This document shows positions 24,823 to 32,150 of a stretch of 34,421 bases of DNA, one piece after another. This DNA is from Polynucleobacter sp. MG-27-Goln-C1 (lineage in GTDB: Bacteria; Pseudomonadota; Gammaproteobacteria; Burkholderiales; Burkholderiaceae), in NCBI RefSeq assembly GCF_018881905.1, contig NZ_JACVPM010000007.1, forward strand, positions 1 to 34,421. Reading direction: 5' to 3'. Under the pieces are notes generated by a model. It was not told the DNA's origin. It did not search any database and was given only the letters and a program-made list of their open reading frames with translations. Position numbers and translations under genes: made by a program. The first letter of the stretch is position 1; each line of letters starts with the position of its first letter.

Positions 24823-24895
24823 GATGGGTGTAGTTCAATGGTAGAACGGCAAACTCAAAAGAGATGTCACAAGGGTTCAATTCCCTTCACTCATC
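24823..24895 (+). tRNA. tRNA-like element, tRNA-Gly-derived, no usable anticodon arm
   Basis: Resembles a bacterial tRNA-Gly in its 5' half (GGGTGTAGTTCAATGGTAG) and T arm. Acceptor: 24824-24830 pairs with 24888-24894 (one G-U), with an extra G23-C95 pair as in tRNA-His. D arm GTTC/GAAC with loop AATGGTA. T arm AAGGG/CCCTT with loop TTCAATT. The segment between is exactly class I length (23 nt), but positions 27-31 and 39-43 do not pair. Read by position the loop would be CTCAAAA (anticodon CAA). The better fold is GGCA/TGTC plus CTC/GAG around an AAAA tetraloop, with no anticodon loop. No CCA is encoded. It is either a decayed tRNA or a selected tRNA-like structure, not a normal decoding tRNA. 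Confidence 0.5.
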
Positions 24896-24941
24896 AATCC
24901 TGTAATTTGCCCGTTTGGTAATTAAATTAAGGGGAGTAAGG

Positions 24942-25109
24942 ATGATTAACATGAAGAGTCTTATCGATGTATATGACTGGCTAACCAAGCAGCCTGGTGA
25001 AGACCCGAAGAAACATGCTGATAATTTAGAAAAGCTTATTTTTGAGGACTTAGTTTTTCGAGAAAAGATCTTACAAAGCTATGTTCGGCATCGAGATATT
25101 GCAAACTAA
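24942..25109 (+). CDS. Hypothetical protein, 55 aa
   Basis: Not recognised. ATG 24942 has GGGGAG about 5 nt upstream; ATG 24951 is an alternative and the frame could extend to 24915. The peptide is charged and helical (KSLIDVYDWLTKQPGEDPKKH, then LEKLIFEDLVFREKILQSYV), without membrane segment or cysteine. It follows the tRNA-like element by about 45 bp and could be the coding part of that transcript. It converges on the FNR regulator gene. Confidence 0.55.
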   Translation: MINMKSLIDVYDWLTKQPGEDPKKHADNLEKLIFEDLVFREKILQSYVRHRDIAN

Positions 25110-25127
25110 TAAAGCATCAATACAAGG

Positions 25128-25162
25128 AAGCCATAGTTGAGCTAATCTGCAATTTATGGCTT
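25128..25162. terminator. Hairpin between convergent genes
   Basis: AAGCCATA (25128-25135) pairs perfectly with TATGGCTT (25155-25162), a 19-nt loop, followed on the plus strand by pyrimidines (TCTCTTCTCC) rather than a clean T run. It overlaps the last codons of the FNR gene. It may end the plus-strand transcript; efficiency is doubtful. Confidence 0.4.
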
Positions 25163-25960
25163 TCTCTTCTCCTTAAATGGCGGGAACGAATGAGATCCAA
25201 TTTTAGAGAGTTCATGCTTTTCTCTTAATGTAATTGAATTAAGCATCTCAAAGATAGGCGCCCTAGAGATAAACTTAATCTCTCGATTTTTAGCTTTAAT
25301 AACATTGATTTTCTCTAAATGAGATAAAGATCTACTGAGGGTTTCAACTGTTAACCCTAGGTAATTAGCCAGATCAGGTCGTGACATTGGCAATACAAAG
25401 CTATCACGGTCAAATCCAACAGTACTCAGTCGATTGGAATAATCAATCAGAAAATCAGCCACTCGCTCAAGCGAGTTAAGGTTCATTAGGTCGTAATTGT
25501 GTGCATATGAAACGTTTAATAGTTCACTCAATGAGGCGGCTAACTCTCCCATAAATTCAGGGTAGCTTTGAATCATTACCTTAGGGTCTGCTATAGGAAT
25601 GGAGCAGACCTCTACAGAGCTTAGGCATACAACATCTAACTGGTAATTCCCACTGCTCAGACCATCTAGGCCGAGAACTTCGCCGGGCACAGAAAAATGG
25701 GTTACCTGCGGCACACCATCGCGAAATACTAATTCGCTTTTAACGGCACCAAATCTCAAAGAATAGACACCATGAAATGCATCCTCTCTTCTATAGAGGT
25801 ATTGCCCTTCATGAAGGGATTTTCTCGATATATACGATGATGAAAGCGTACTTACTTCTTTCGTTGAAATTTCACTAATCACACACCTACTGCGTTGAGC
25901 ACAATTCGAGCAGGGGGCATGAGAATCCGAATGAATTACAGCACTACCCTTAATATCCAT
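25154..25960 (-). CDS. fnr: FNR-family oxygen-sensing transcription regulator (4 Cys)
   Basis: A 268-aa CRP/FNR regulator. Counting from ATG 25960, the N-terminal cluster C17-S-N-C20-x5-C26 and the internal C119 (VEVCSIP) match the four [4Fe-4S] ligands of E. coli FNR, so direct oxygen sensing is expected. A cyclic-nucleotide-like beta roll (about 40-150) and dimer helix follow. The HTH SRPDLANYLGLTVETLSRSL has E-T-L-S-R, the ExxSR recognition set that reads TTGAT half sites. Four such boxes lie in the two divergent gaps to its left. GTG 25972 is an alternative start; neither has a clear Shine-Dalgarno. I see no FNR box in its own leader. Confidence 0.93.
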   Translation of the reverse strand: MDIKGSAVIHSDSHAPCSNCAQRSRCVISEISTKEVSTLSSSYISRKSLHEGQYLYRREDAFHGVYSLRFGAVKSELVFRDGVPQVTHFSVPGEVLGLDGLSSGNYQLDVVCLSSVEVCSIPIADPKVMIQSYPEFMGELAASLSELLNVSYAHNYDLMNLNSLERVADFLIDYSNRLSTVGFDRDSFVLPMSRPDLANYLGLTVETLSRSLSHLEKINVIKAKNREIKFISRAPIFEMLNSITLREKHELSKIGSHSFPPFKEKRKP

Positions 25961-26065
25961 AATTTCTAGCACTTATTAAATACAAAAGAACATACTTCTT
26001 TTATAGATCTTGATTGGCTAATTAGCAATTAGAAAATGCTCCTATTGGACTGGAAACTTGCTCAT

Positions 26066-26147
26066 TGGGGTCATTATGTGCCCCGCAGAACTGAGCTGCC
26101 AATTAATTCGGCGCTTTTCAGATTTAATAACCTGCAGTTTGACCCCA
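26066..26147. repeat. 82-bp segment bounded by 8-bp inverted repeats
   Basis: TGGGGTCA (26066-26073) and TGACCCCA (26140-26147) face each other in the 277-bp gap between the FNR gene and the barrel gene. An inner GGGG/CCCC pair (26067-26070, 26081-26084) is also present. No ORF lies inside. It could be a small mobile-element remnant or a regulatory hairpin; no flanking duplication is evident. Confidence 0.3.
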
Positions 26148-26249
26148 TTTAATTTGTTCAGCCTATCAACAGCCTGACTCACTAAAGATCTTTATCTGAG
26201 CTGTGAAGCTAGCTAATGATGAGATAAACAGTTCGAAATCTTAGTAAGA

Positions 26250-27194
26250 TTAAAACGGAATAATCATCTCTTCCATTACATAGCGGTAGAAGTAATTGGG
26301 ACCCAAAAAACCAGCAGACTTGCCGTACCCTGCGCGGGTCTTAAAGTAGTAGTCATTGGAGGCAACAGGACTCGTTGCTGCAAGCTCATAAAGTTGAGTG
26401 GTGGTGCTTGGGTCTTGATTAACGGTTTGCCGCCCTACCCCCGCCGTACCGCTCAAAACCCAACCAGCAATCCTTTTTCTAGCCCCAAAGGCAATCATCG
26501 TTTCGCTATATTCGTTTGGGTTAAAATAATTATTCACAACATTGGTATTGGTATCGCGAAATTGGCGATAACGTAATTGGGCAGTTACCCCATAATCAGG
26601 AATTAAGTCATAAATCAGCTTTGCCCTAACTGTCGGCCTAGTGTTAGTATCCGAAAAATACATATTGCCTGCCATCACAATTGCCGTTAATCGCTCAATA
26701 ATTTGCTGCTCAATACTGGCACCACCAAATGTGTAATAGATCCCGTTGTTAAGTGCATTTTGTGTTTCAACTCGATCGCGGTTAACAAAAACTTCTGCTT
26801 TTGTTGAATCGGTAACGCGAAAGCTGTAATTACTATCTGTAGTGAGTAGCTTATAGCCATTTTGCAAGTTATAACCAAGGCTAAGGTTGTATCCCAGGCT
26901 TGTTCTGGGATTAATATTCTTAGTTATTAAGGTATAGACCTCCGCAGATGAGTCCCAGCCACCCTGCGTAAAGTAATTATGCTGATAACTCAGTCCGGTA
27001 TATTTTTCTCCATGCTCGTATAAAGGCATGTAGCCAGCGTTGTACTTGTAGGTTGAGAATCCCTCGCTGTCAGAGGCAATATAGGCATTTGGAATAGAAA
27101 TTGCTTGCTTTGTAGCCTCCTCTTCCTGAGCGTATAAGCTTGAACCCATATTCAATAAGAGTAAGGCGAATAGGCAATGGCGAAGCGATCTCAT
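26250..27194 (-). CDS. Outer-membrane beta-barrel protein, exopolysaccharide-linked
   Basis: A 314-aa exported protein. Signal peptide: MRSLRHCLFALLLLNMGSSLYA, cleaved before QEEE. The mature part alternates polar and aromatic residues in many amphipathic strands with Tyr/Asn-rich turns (SLGYNLSLGYNLQNGYKLL, NNYFNPNEYSETMIAFGARKR), ending in a terminal FYRYVMEEMIIPF suited to BAM recognition. The pattern is similar to the barrel domains of PgaA/HmsH-type exporters, but without their TPR part. ATG 27194 overlaps the glycosyltransferase stop by 4 bp (ATGA), so translation is coupled and the pair works together. It probably exports or secures the polysaccharide made by the GT2. Confidence 0.8.
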   Translation of the reverse strand: MRSLRHCLFALLLLNMGSSLYAQEEEATKQAISIPNAYIASDSEGFSTYKYNAGYMPLYEHGEKYTGLSYQHNYFTQGGWDSSAEVYTLITKNINPRTSLGYNLSLGYNLQNGYKLLTTDSNYSFRVTDSTKAEVFVNRDRVETQNALNNGIYYTFGGASIEQQIIERLTAIVMAGNMYFSDTNTRPTVRAKLIYDLIPDYGVTAQLRYRQFRDTNTNVVNNYFNPNEYSETMIAFGARKRIAGWVLSGTAGVGRQTVNQDPSTTTQLYELAATSPVASNDYYFKTRAGYGKSAGFLGPNYFYRYVMEEMIIPF

Positions 27195-28492
27195 TTTGTC
27201 CCCCAAGTCTTCTTGAGATTAAAAAGCTCTGAAAAATATCCATAAACGCAGGCTGGCTGCAAAACCAATCCATATGCAAATACATAGAATAGAAACCCTA
27301 AGATATTTTTGCGTACTTTTAGGCCCTCTTGGTCAAACATAGCCTTTCCCTTGGAGTACATACGCATATTAAGTATGAAGGCCAAGGGCAAGAGAGACAA
27401 AGTCATTGGGCCAACTATCCAATATATTCCAAAGCATGCCAACACCATTCCAGGTATAAAACCAAAGGTATAGGCTATATCTATGAATGGGAATAGCGTA
27501 TTCCACCAGATATAGAGGGTTGATAACCTCGGTTTAAATAAAATTGTTGGATTTTCTTTGAATGTCTCTATCAGCCCCCGCGACCAGCGCTGCCTTTGTT
27601 TAATAAACTTTTTCAAAGTGTTAGGGCAGTCAGTAAACGCCAAAGCATCTTCAGCATGTCCCACCCTATAGCCAGCCAAAAGGATTTTCCAAGTCAAGAC
27701 AATATCTTCGCCAACCATATTAGGCCACCCACCCAAGTCAACCACAGTTTTGCGGTCATAGAGTGAAAAGGCGCCTTGCGCGACTAGCGTACCCTGAAAC
27801 AGTGATTGAATACGCTTCACGGTTGCGATGCCTAGGAAATAATCCCATTCCTGCGCTTTGGTAATCCAATTTTCTCGCGAATTTCTTATTAGAATCTCAC
27901 CAGCTACCGCCCGTGTATTAGTGGGGTCAGAGAGGTATCGACCGACTAAGTGTCGTACACCGTCTTTAAGAATATAGCTATCGGCATCGATTGAAATGAT
28001 GATGTCGGTTTTACTTTTTTCAAGCCCATAATTAAGGGCGGTAGCTTTTCCAGCGTTCTTAGGTAAGTTAATTAATTCTAATTTTGGGTGCTTTTCCCTA
28101 AGGGACTCAACAATGCGAGGAGTTCCATCTATTGACCCATCATTAATAACAATGACACATATATCAGCCGGATAATCCTGTAAAAATATTCCGGATAGAG
28201 TTGAACTAATTGCCTGCTCTTCGTTATAGGCAGCGACTAGTATTGTGACTGGCGGATACTTTTGTCCTTCAATCACGTTGGGCCGTTTATCCAGGAATAA
28301 AGCAATTGATACAAATGCATTCATAAATCCAGGGATGATGGCTATAAATGTAATGATGAAATAGGCGGGAATCAGCCCAATAGCATTACTCAGATCCGAA
28401 TACCAAGGCTGAGAAAACCAAAAAGAAAAAGCCATCCAGCTCAAGGAAAAGAGCAAGGCTGTAACAAATTTTGTTTTTACAGAGAAGTACAA
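27191..28492 (-). CDS. PgaC/HAS-like processive glycosyltransferase (GT2)
   Basis: Inner-membrane polysaccharide synthase of 433 aa. Two N-terminal TM helices (about 10-27 and 37-67), the GT-A domain (about 80-310) and three or four C-terminal TM segments (about 325-425). Catalytic motifs of processive GT2 enzymes: NDGS 117-120, DADS 169-172, GED 261-263 (catalytic Asp 263) and QRQRW 299-303. The layout is closest to PgaC/IcaA (poly-N-acetylglucosamine) or hyaluronan synthase-like enzymes; the sugar cannot be decided. No PgaB deacetylase or PgaD partner is adjacent. Such synthases are often activated by c-di-GMP, and c-di-GMP enzymes lie on both sides. Confidence 0.9.
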   Translation of the reverse strand: MYFSVKTKFVTALLFSLSWMAFSFWFSQPWYSDLSNAIGLIPAYFIITFIAIIPGFMNAFVSIALFLDKRPNVIEGQKYPPVTILVAAYNEEQAISSTLSGIFLQDYPADICVIVINDGSIDGTPRIVESLREKHPKLELINLPKNAGKATALNYGLEKSKTDIIISIDADSYILKDGVRHLVGRYLSDPTNTRAVAGEILIRNSRENWITKAQEWDYFLGIATVKRIQSLFQGTLVAQGAFSLYDRKTVVDLGGWPNMVGEDIVLTWKILLAGYRVGHAEDALAFTDCPNTLKKFIKQRQRWSRGLIETFKENPTILFKPRLSTLYIWWNTLFPFIDIAYTFGFIPGMVLACFGIYWIVGPMTLSLLPLAFILNMRMYSKGKAMFDQEGLKVRKNILGFLFYVFAYGLVLQPACVYGYFSELFNLKKTWGTK

Positions 28493-28861
28493 AAACTAGT
28501 ACCAAAAATTAATGATGTATTTAAGTATGTCATGAATGCTAGAAATTAGGCAATATTCACTACAAATACTATGTAAACCTCAATAAGTTAGTAGGTTATT
28601 CACCTACCCACATGGTTAACGGCAATGCTATGGGGTAGCCTGTGCAGCCTTTAGGGTTATTCCAGAAATTAAAGAGCCGCAATTACGACTAAGGCATCAC
28701 AAATCCATATGACACTAAGATAATTAGGCAAGGCATCCGACCCCTTCAATTTAAAGTCCTTTTATCAAACTAATAGGCGTAATATGAGATTAGGCCCACC
28801 TTCCAGCCTTTTGAGTTAACACCCTCCTCGCAAAGCACTCTTTTTAGAAATGAGGCTTCAT
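28493..28861. other. Divergent intergenic region, 369 bp
   Basis: No convincing ORF. It must carry promoters for the polysaccharide pair (minus) and the BON gene (plus). A perfect hairpin GTAGGT-TATTC-ACCTAC lies at 28591-28607 without a T tract, perhaps an operator. No FNR box was seen. Confidence 0.5.
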
Positions 28862-29197
28862 ATGCAATTAATTAAAAAATCACTCGTATTGCTAGTAATA
28901 TCCGTCACCCTGATGACCTCAGCGTGTGCCGGCTCAGCCACTAGCGAAAGTGCAGGTCAATATATTGATGACAGCGCAATAACCACCAAAGTTAAGGCTG
29001 CCATCTTTAATGACCCTTCACTAAAATCTCTTGAGATCAATGTAGTCACTTTCAAGGGGGAGGTTCAACTTAGTGGGTTTGTAGGCAGCATCGAACAAAC
29101 CAATCGCGCAGTTGATGTTGCAAAGACTATCAATGGCGTGACTTCAGTTAAAAATGATATGCGAGTTAAGGGAAGCATGAACCCTTTCTACAGATAA
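28862..29197 (+). CDS. BON-domain lipoprotein (OsmY/DolP-like)
   Basis: A 111-aa protein with one BON domain. N terminus MQLIKKSLVLLVISVTLMTSAC is a lipoprotein signal with likely lipid-modified C22; the residue three before the Cys is Thr rather than Leu, so the lipobox is imperfect. The BON part runs from DDSAITTKVKAAIFNDP to the terminal NGVTSVKNDMRVKG. Such proteins are periplasmic, phospholipid-associated and stress induced. GAGG lies 6 nt before ATG 28862; the frame could extend to 28850. The DUF5670 gene follows 13 nt later, a common stress pair. Confidence 0.88.
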   Translation: MQLIKKSLVLLVISVTLMTSACAGSATSESAGQYIDDSAITTKVKAAIFNDPSLKSLEINVVTFKGEVQLSGFVGSIEQTNRAVDVAKTINGVTSVKNDMRVKGSMNPFYR

Positions 29198-29210
29198 CAA
29201 GGGAGACTCC

Positions 29211-29357
29211 ATGATTCGCACCATTGCCATTATTCTTCTAGTCCTTTGGCTGCTAGGTTTTGTTTCCTCTTACACCCTTGGTGGGTTTATCCACGTTCTG
29301 CTAGTCATTGCAATTGTTATGTTACTTGTTGAAATCATTCAAGGACGACGGCTGTAG
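29211..29357 (+). CDS. DUF5670-like (lmo0937 family) membrane peptide, 48 aa
   Basis: A 48-aa peptide of two hydrophobic segments: IRTIAIILLVLWLLGFVSS and, after TLGGFIH, VLLVIAIVMLLVEII, then QGRRL. This is the pattern of the lmo0937/DUF5670 family, small membrane proteins of unknown function common in stress loci. GGGAG lies 5-6 nt before its ATG. It is 13 nt after the BON gene and almost certainly co-transcribed. Confidence 0.85.
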   Translation: MIRTIAIILLVLWLLGFVSSYTLGGFIHVLLVIAIVMLLVEIIQGRRL

Positions 29358-29384
29358 GTTTATCGTATATTTTTCTGTTAAGTT

Positions 29385-29449
29385 GAGTCCGTCAGCGTTA
29401 AAACGGCTCTTTTAATCCGTTGGTCGCGATTCGAATCTCGCCCGACCCA
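29385..29449 (+). pseudogene. Decayed tRNA-Lys (UUU) remnant
   Basis: The 3' part matches tRNA-Lys: loop CTTTTAA with anticodon TTT, TGGTCGC variable region, TTCGAAT T loop, and CCGACCC acceptor strand with A73. The 5' acceptor is GAGTCCG (five of seven pairs), the D arm is about 8 nt short with no GG, the anticodon stem is mispaired and the T stem has lost one base (GCGA against CTCGC). It cannot fold normally. Confidence 0.65.
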
Positions 29450-29462
29450 TCAGTTATACAAA

Positions 29463-29491
29463 AGCCACCTTCGGGCGGCTCTTTTCTTTTT
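29463..29491 (+). terminator. Rho-independent terminator
   Basis: AGCCACC (29463-29469), UUCG tetraloop, GGCGGCT (29474-29480), one mismatch, then CTTTTCTTTTT. It probably ended the former tRNA gene and may now end the BON-DUF5670 transcript. Confidence 0.8.
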
Positions 29492-29777
29492 GGCTGAATG
29501 AAATGTATGGATTACCGTTTGTGACAATAGTTGATCTTGTGGAGCGTAATTGGTGGCGATGGTAGGCGCTGGGTAACCGTGAGCGTCTCAATACGCGAGG
29601 GTTTTTCGGGTTAACCGACATTTCATATGTGGATGGCTGGTAGACGGCTAACGACCCATAAGAGACGCTCGAGCTATCAACAAATAGTCAATCGTGATAG
29701 CTCGTCAGTAGGTGCATCTTAGATTCCTGATCTACTGTCATTAACGTAGGTGCTTCGGTTAAACTAGAATGAGACTT
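29492..29777. other. Non-coding, stem-rich segment, about 285 bp
   Basis: No ORF on either strand. Inverted repeats: GAGCGTCTC 29581-29589 with GAGACGCTC 29662-29670; CGAGCTATCA 29670-29679 with TGATAGCTCG 29695-29704 (15-nt loop); CAGTAGG 29706-29712 with TCTACTG 29731-29737; TTAAC 29741-29745 with GTTAA 29758-29762. A palindrome GGTTAACC is at 29609-29616. It may be a structured RNA or the decayed edge of an inserted element. Confidence 0.5.
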
Positions 29778-30125
29778 TCATCGATTGGGCATATGAGCGC
29801 GAAGGACGTCAAGTACCCCCCTTTTTTTTCGCATTCCAGCAAAATAAGCATTGGCATCACCTCTTTGCCAAGCATTCCGCGTTTTGTAAATCAGAGCTAA
29901 TGCCTTTAACAAGTCGATACTCCAGTTAACATAAAAGCGCTTCATATGGGCAGTTGCCTCATGTCTCAAGCCACTTCTAATTACTGCACGGTAGGCGCCT
30001 GGCTCTTTCTCAGCCCACTCTTTACGGGTTGAAGATAATGTTGCACTTTCAAGTACCCAATCTTTTGTCCAGATTCTTTTTTTCTTATTTTTATCTTCGT
30101 CACTTACAAAAAACCTTAAAAAATA
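29778..30125 (-). pseudogene. Remnant ORF with two TR-x-x-W...AY...AHM repeats
   Basis: The frame is open for 115 codons after a TAG at 30126-30128, but has no ATG before residue 61. The first possible start is TTG 29969. Upstream residues still look coding (RIWTKDWVLESATLSS). Two copies of one motif are visible: STRKEWAEKEPGAYRAVIRS...TAHMKR and KTRNAWQRGDANAYFAGMRKKRG...RAHMPNR. Similar repeats occur in phage and mobile-element proteins, some with nuclease domains; that link is from memory. With the decayed tRNA-Lys next door, it looks like the 3' remnant of a mobile-element gene that lost its start. A short gene with a TTG start is the alternative. Confidence 0.5.
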
Positions 30126-30155
30126 CTATCCAATACTTAACAGAAAATCTGCACG

Positions 30156-30581
30156 CTAAATATCATCCTTGATCTTAAAGCCCAAGGCTTGCATCGTGTT
30201 CATCATCTCTATATTTGATAAGGCAATGTCGGAAATTGCATTTGCAAACCGCGGAAGAACTTTAGCAAACTCCTTTCCGTCGTAAAGTTTTAATGCCCAA
30301 TTAGGAAAGCGCCTTTCTTCAATTTCACGAATTCCGATAAGCTCAACGCGGTGATGTCTTGGGTCTTTTTCAATGCGCGACCATATCTCTTGAATATCAG
30401 CCCTTTTCCCCTCTAAGATTTGGCCAAAATGACCGTGGTCATAAAAGAGAACTCCCGTTAATTCGTGTCGTAGATTCCAGTGATAGGAAGTTTCAAGCAA
30501 GCGCATGATACCGAGCAATCCAAAATCATTGACCGCATCACTTTTATAACTTAACTCTACAAGATCCTCTTTTTTGGACAT
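30156..30581 (-). CDS. BLUF-domain blue-light sensor
   Basis: A 141-aa single-domain flavin photoreceptor. Key residues of the FAD site match AppA: Y12 (LSYKSDA), N36 (YHWNLRHELTG), Q54 (GHFGQILEG) and W95 (FPNWALK). The Met two residues after that Trp in AppA is Leu97 here. Domain body VLFYDHGHFGQILEGKRADI and EKDPRHHRVELI are typical. The rest (100-141) forms the usual C-terminal helices. There is no effector domain, so it must act through a partner. It starts 5 nt after the stop of the interrupted cyclase, so the two are co-transcribed and the cyclase is the obvious partner. Confidence 0.93.
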   Translation of the reverse strand: MSKKEDLVELSYKSDAVNDFGLLGIMRLLETSYHWNLRHELTGVLFYDHGHFGQILEGKRADIQEIWSRIEKDPRHHRVELIGIREIEERRFPNWALKLYDGKEFAKVLPRFANAISDIALSNIEMMNTMQALGFKIKDDI

Positions 30582-30586
30582 AACGA

Positions 30587-32098
30587 TTAAGTCTCCAATG
30601 ATCGCAGTGGCCTATCAAATACTGCGTATTTATCCCGTCCGCTTTGTTTAGCGATATACATAGCTTTATCAGCCATATCAATCAAATCATCGGTCTTGTT
30701 TGACTCATCAACGACCATGCTGGCAATCCCAACGCTGACAGTAATCTTTGGATGCTTATCACATGGAAAGTCTAGATATATAGAGCGTACAGCTTCCAAT
30801 ATTTCATTTGCAATCAAGATAGCGCCTCGCTCACCAGTATTAGGCAAAACAACAGCAAACTCTTCGCCACCCCAGCGGCAGCAAAAGTCTAGTGGACGAG
30901 ATACACATTTTTGAATTACTTTTGCAACTTCGATAAGGGCCTCATCACCGCAGTCGTGACCATAATCATCATTAAAGATTTTAAAGTGATCAATATCGAT
31001 AAATAAGGCGCTAATGGGCTACCTTGACCGAAGCGCATCTTTCCAATATTTCGGGAATTCAGTATCAAAGAAACGGCGATTTTTCAGTCCAGTCAAAGCA
31101 TCTGTAAAGGCAATAACTAAAGACTCCGCAATAATCAGCGCCTTCTTATAAAAACGCCAAATAGTAAGTGCTACTGAAATGAAGCCCAACACGATAATGA
31201 AGATCAATAGACTACTGCGCTTAAAGTAATCTGCTGCTACTATCTCCACCGGCAATGAGACAGTCGTCACTAATTCATATTTTTTGGATATAGCGTATCC
31301 CACAAAACAGCGTTGAGAGAGCTGATTGGCGGCACTAATGTCTACAACACCGGAACCTTTTCCATCATCACGTACCCGTTGGTCGATATGCATACTGAGG
31401 TGAAAATCAATATTCCCTTGATTCGACGGCTTAGGATACATAAAAGCTAATTTTCCACCTTCTAAGTTGACCAATATCTGAGTACTAGCAATCGAATTCA
31501 GTGATTTGGCGAGGTGATCCGCCAAGGCCTCTGCATCAACCTGTTGAGTAATCACACCCAGAAATTGTCCGGAGCGATCTAGAACAGGTGCGGCAATGTG
31601 GAATGTTAGAAGCCCCGTTGTTTTAGCGGTTACTAAATTGCCCACAGCATACTGAAGCTTAGGGTTATTTTTTAGCATTGAAAAATAAAGTCGATCCGAT
31701 AGATCAATGAGATTGTCTACAACACCATTACTTGTCGCCTGAACAAGCCCATTTGAGTCAATAAATACCGCTAATTGAAGTGAGTTATTTGTATTGGCAG
31801 AGTAAAAAGTGAGATGTGCATCTTTTAGTATTTGATAGGCAGACTCTTTTGTTAACTTGCCATTATTCGAAGCCTGCTCTAACTTGGGCCTTGCCACATC
31901 CACAATCTTTGAGGCATCGCCTAATACTGCCTCTAAGATAGTATTAGAGGCGTAAGCTTCTCGAACCAACTCTTCTTTTTGAGACTGCTGATATAAAGAA
32001 TAATTCTCATACAACGCAAATGCCGAGCCAATCCCCAGAATTGCTGAAATAAAAATAAACTGCGAGATGTATTGGTTGCGGATTCTGCGAAGTGCCAT
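30587..32098 (-). pseudogene. Cache-like + GGDEF diguanylate cyclase interrupted by an in-frame amber codon
   Basis: One continuous frame of 503 codons, with a single TAG at 31019-31021 (codon 360). Before it: TM1 about 12-30, periplasmic Cache-like sensor about 32-292, TM2 about 295-315, and the first GGDEF motif DALTGLKNRRFF. After it, in the same frame: PISALFIDIDHFK, I-site R401-P-L-D404, intact GGEEF at 410-414 and the full C terminus. In the paralogue at 11731 the same place reads RRSRKPLSALFIDID, so the stop replaces a Lys (AAG or AAA to TAG). As read, translation gives 359 aa without the active site. A restart at TTG 30847 would also miss GGEEF. A nonsense allele, readthrough or sequencing error are possible. 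Confidence 0.88.
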
Positions 32099-32150
32099 TG
32101 CGCCTTGGGTCTATTAATATTTTATTTTTATAGATACTATAAGCAATAGC

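Noticed and set aside
24815..24831. CTGAGATGGG beside the RNA stem looked like the CUGAGA core of a TPP riboswitch
   Set aside because: The other conserved TPP parts (the ACCUG half and the pyrophosphate helix) are absent, and the bases fit the P1 stem and tRNA-like acceptor better.
24822..24896. Normal tRNA-Gly or tRNA-Leu(CAA) gene
   Set aside because: The anticodon stem has no pairing at the canonical positions, so a decoding tRNA is not supported, although the loop CTCAAAA would have U33 and A37.
31010..31030. Frameshift in the cyclase gene
   Set aside because: Both halves are in the same frame; only a TAG codon separates them.
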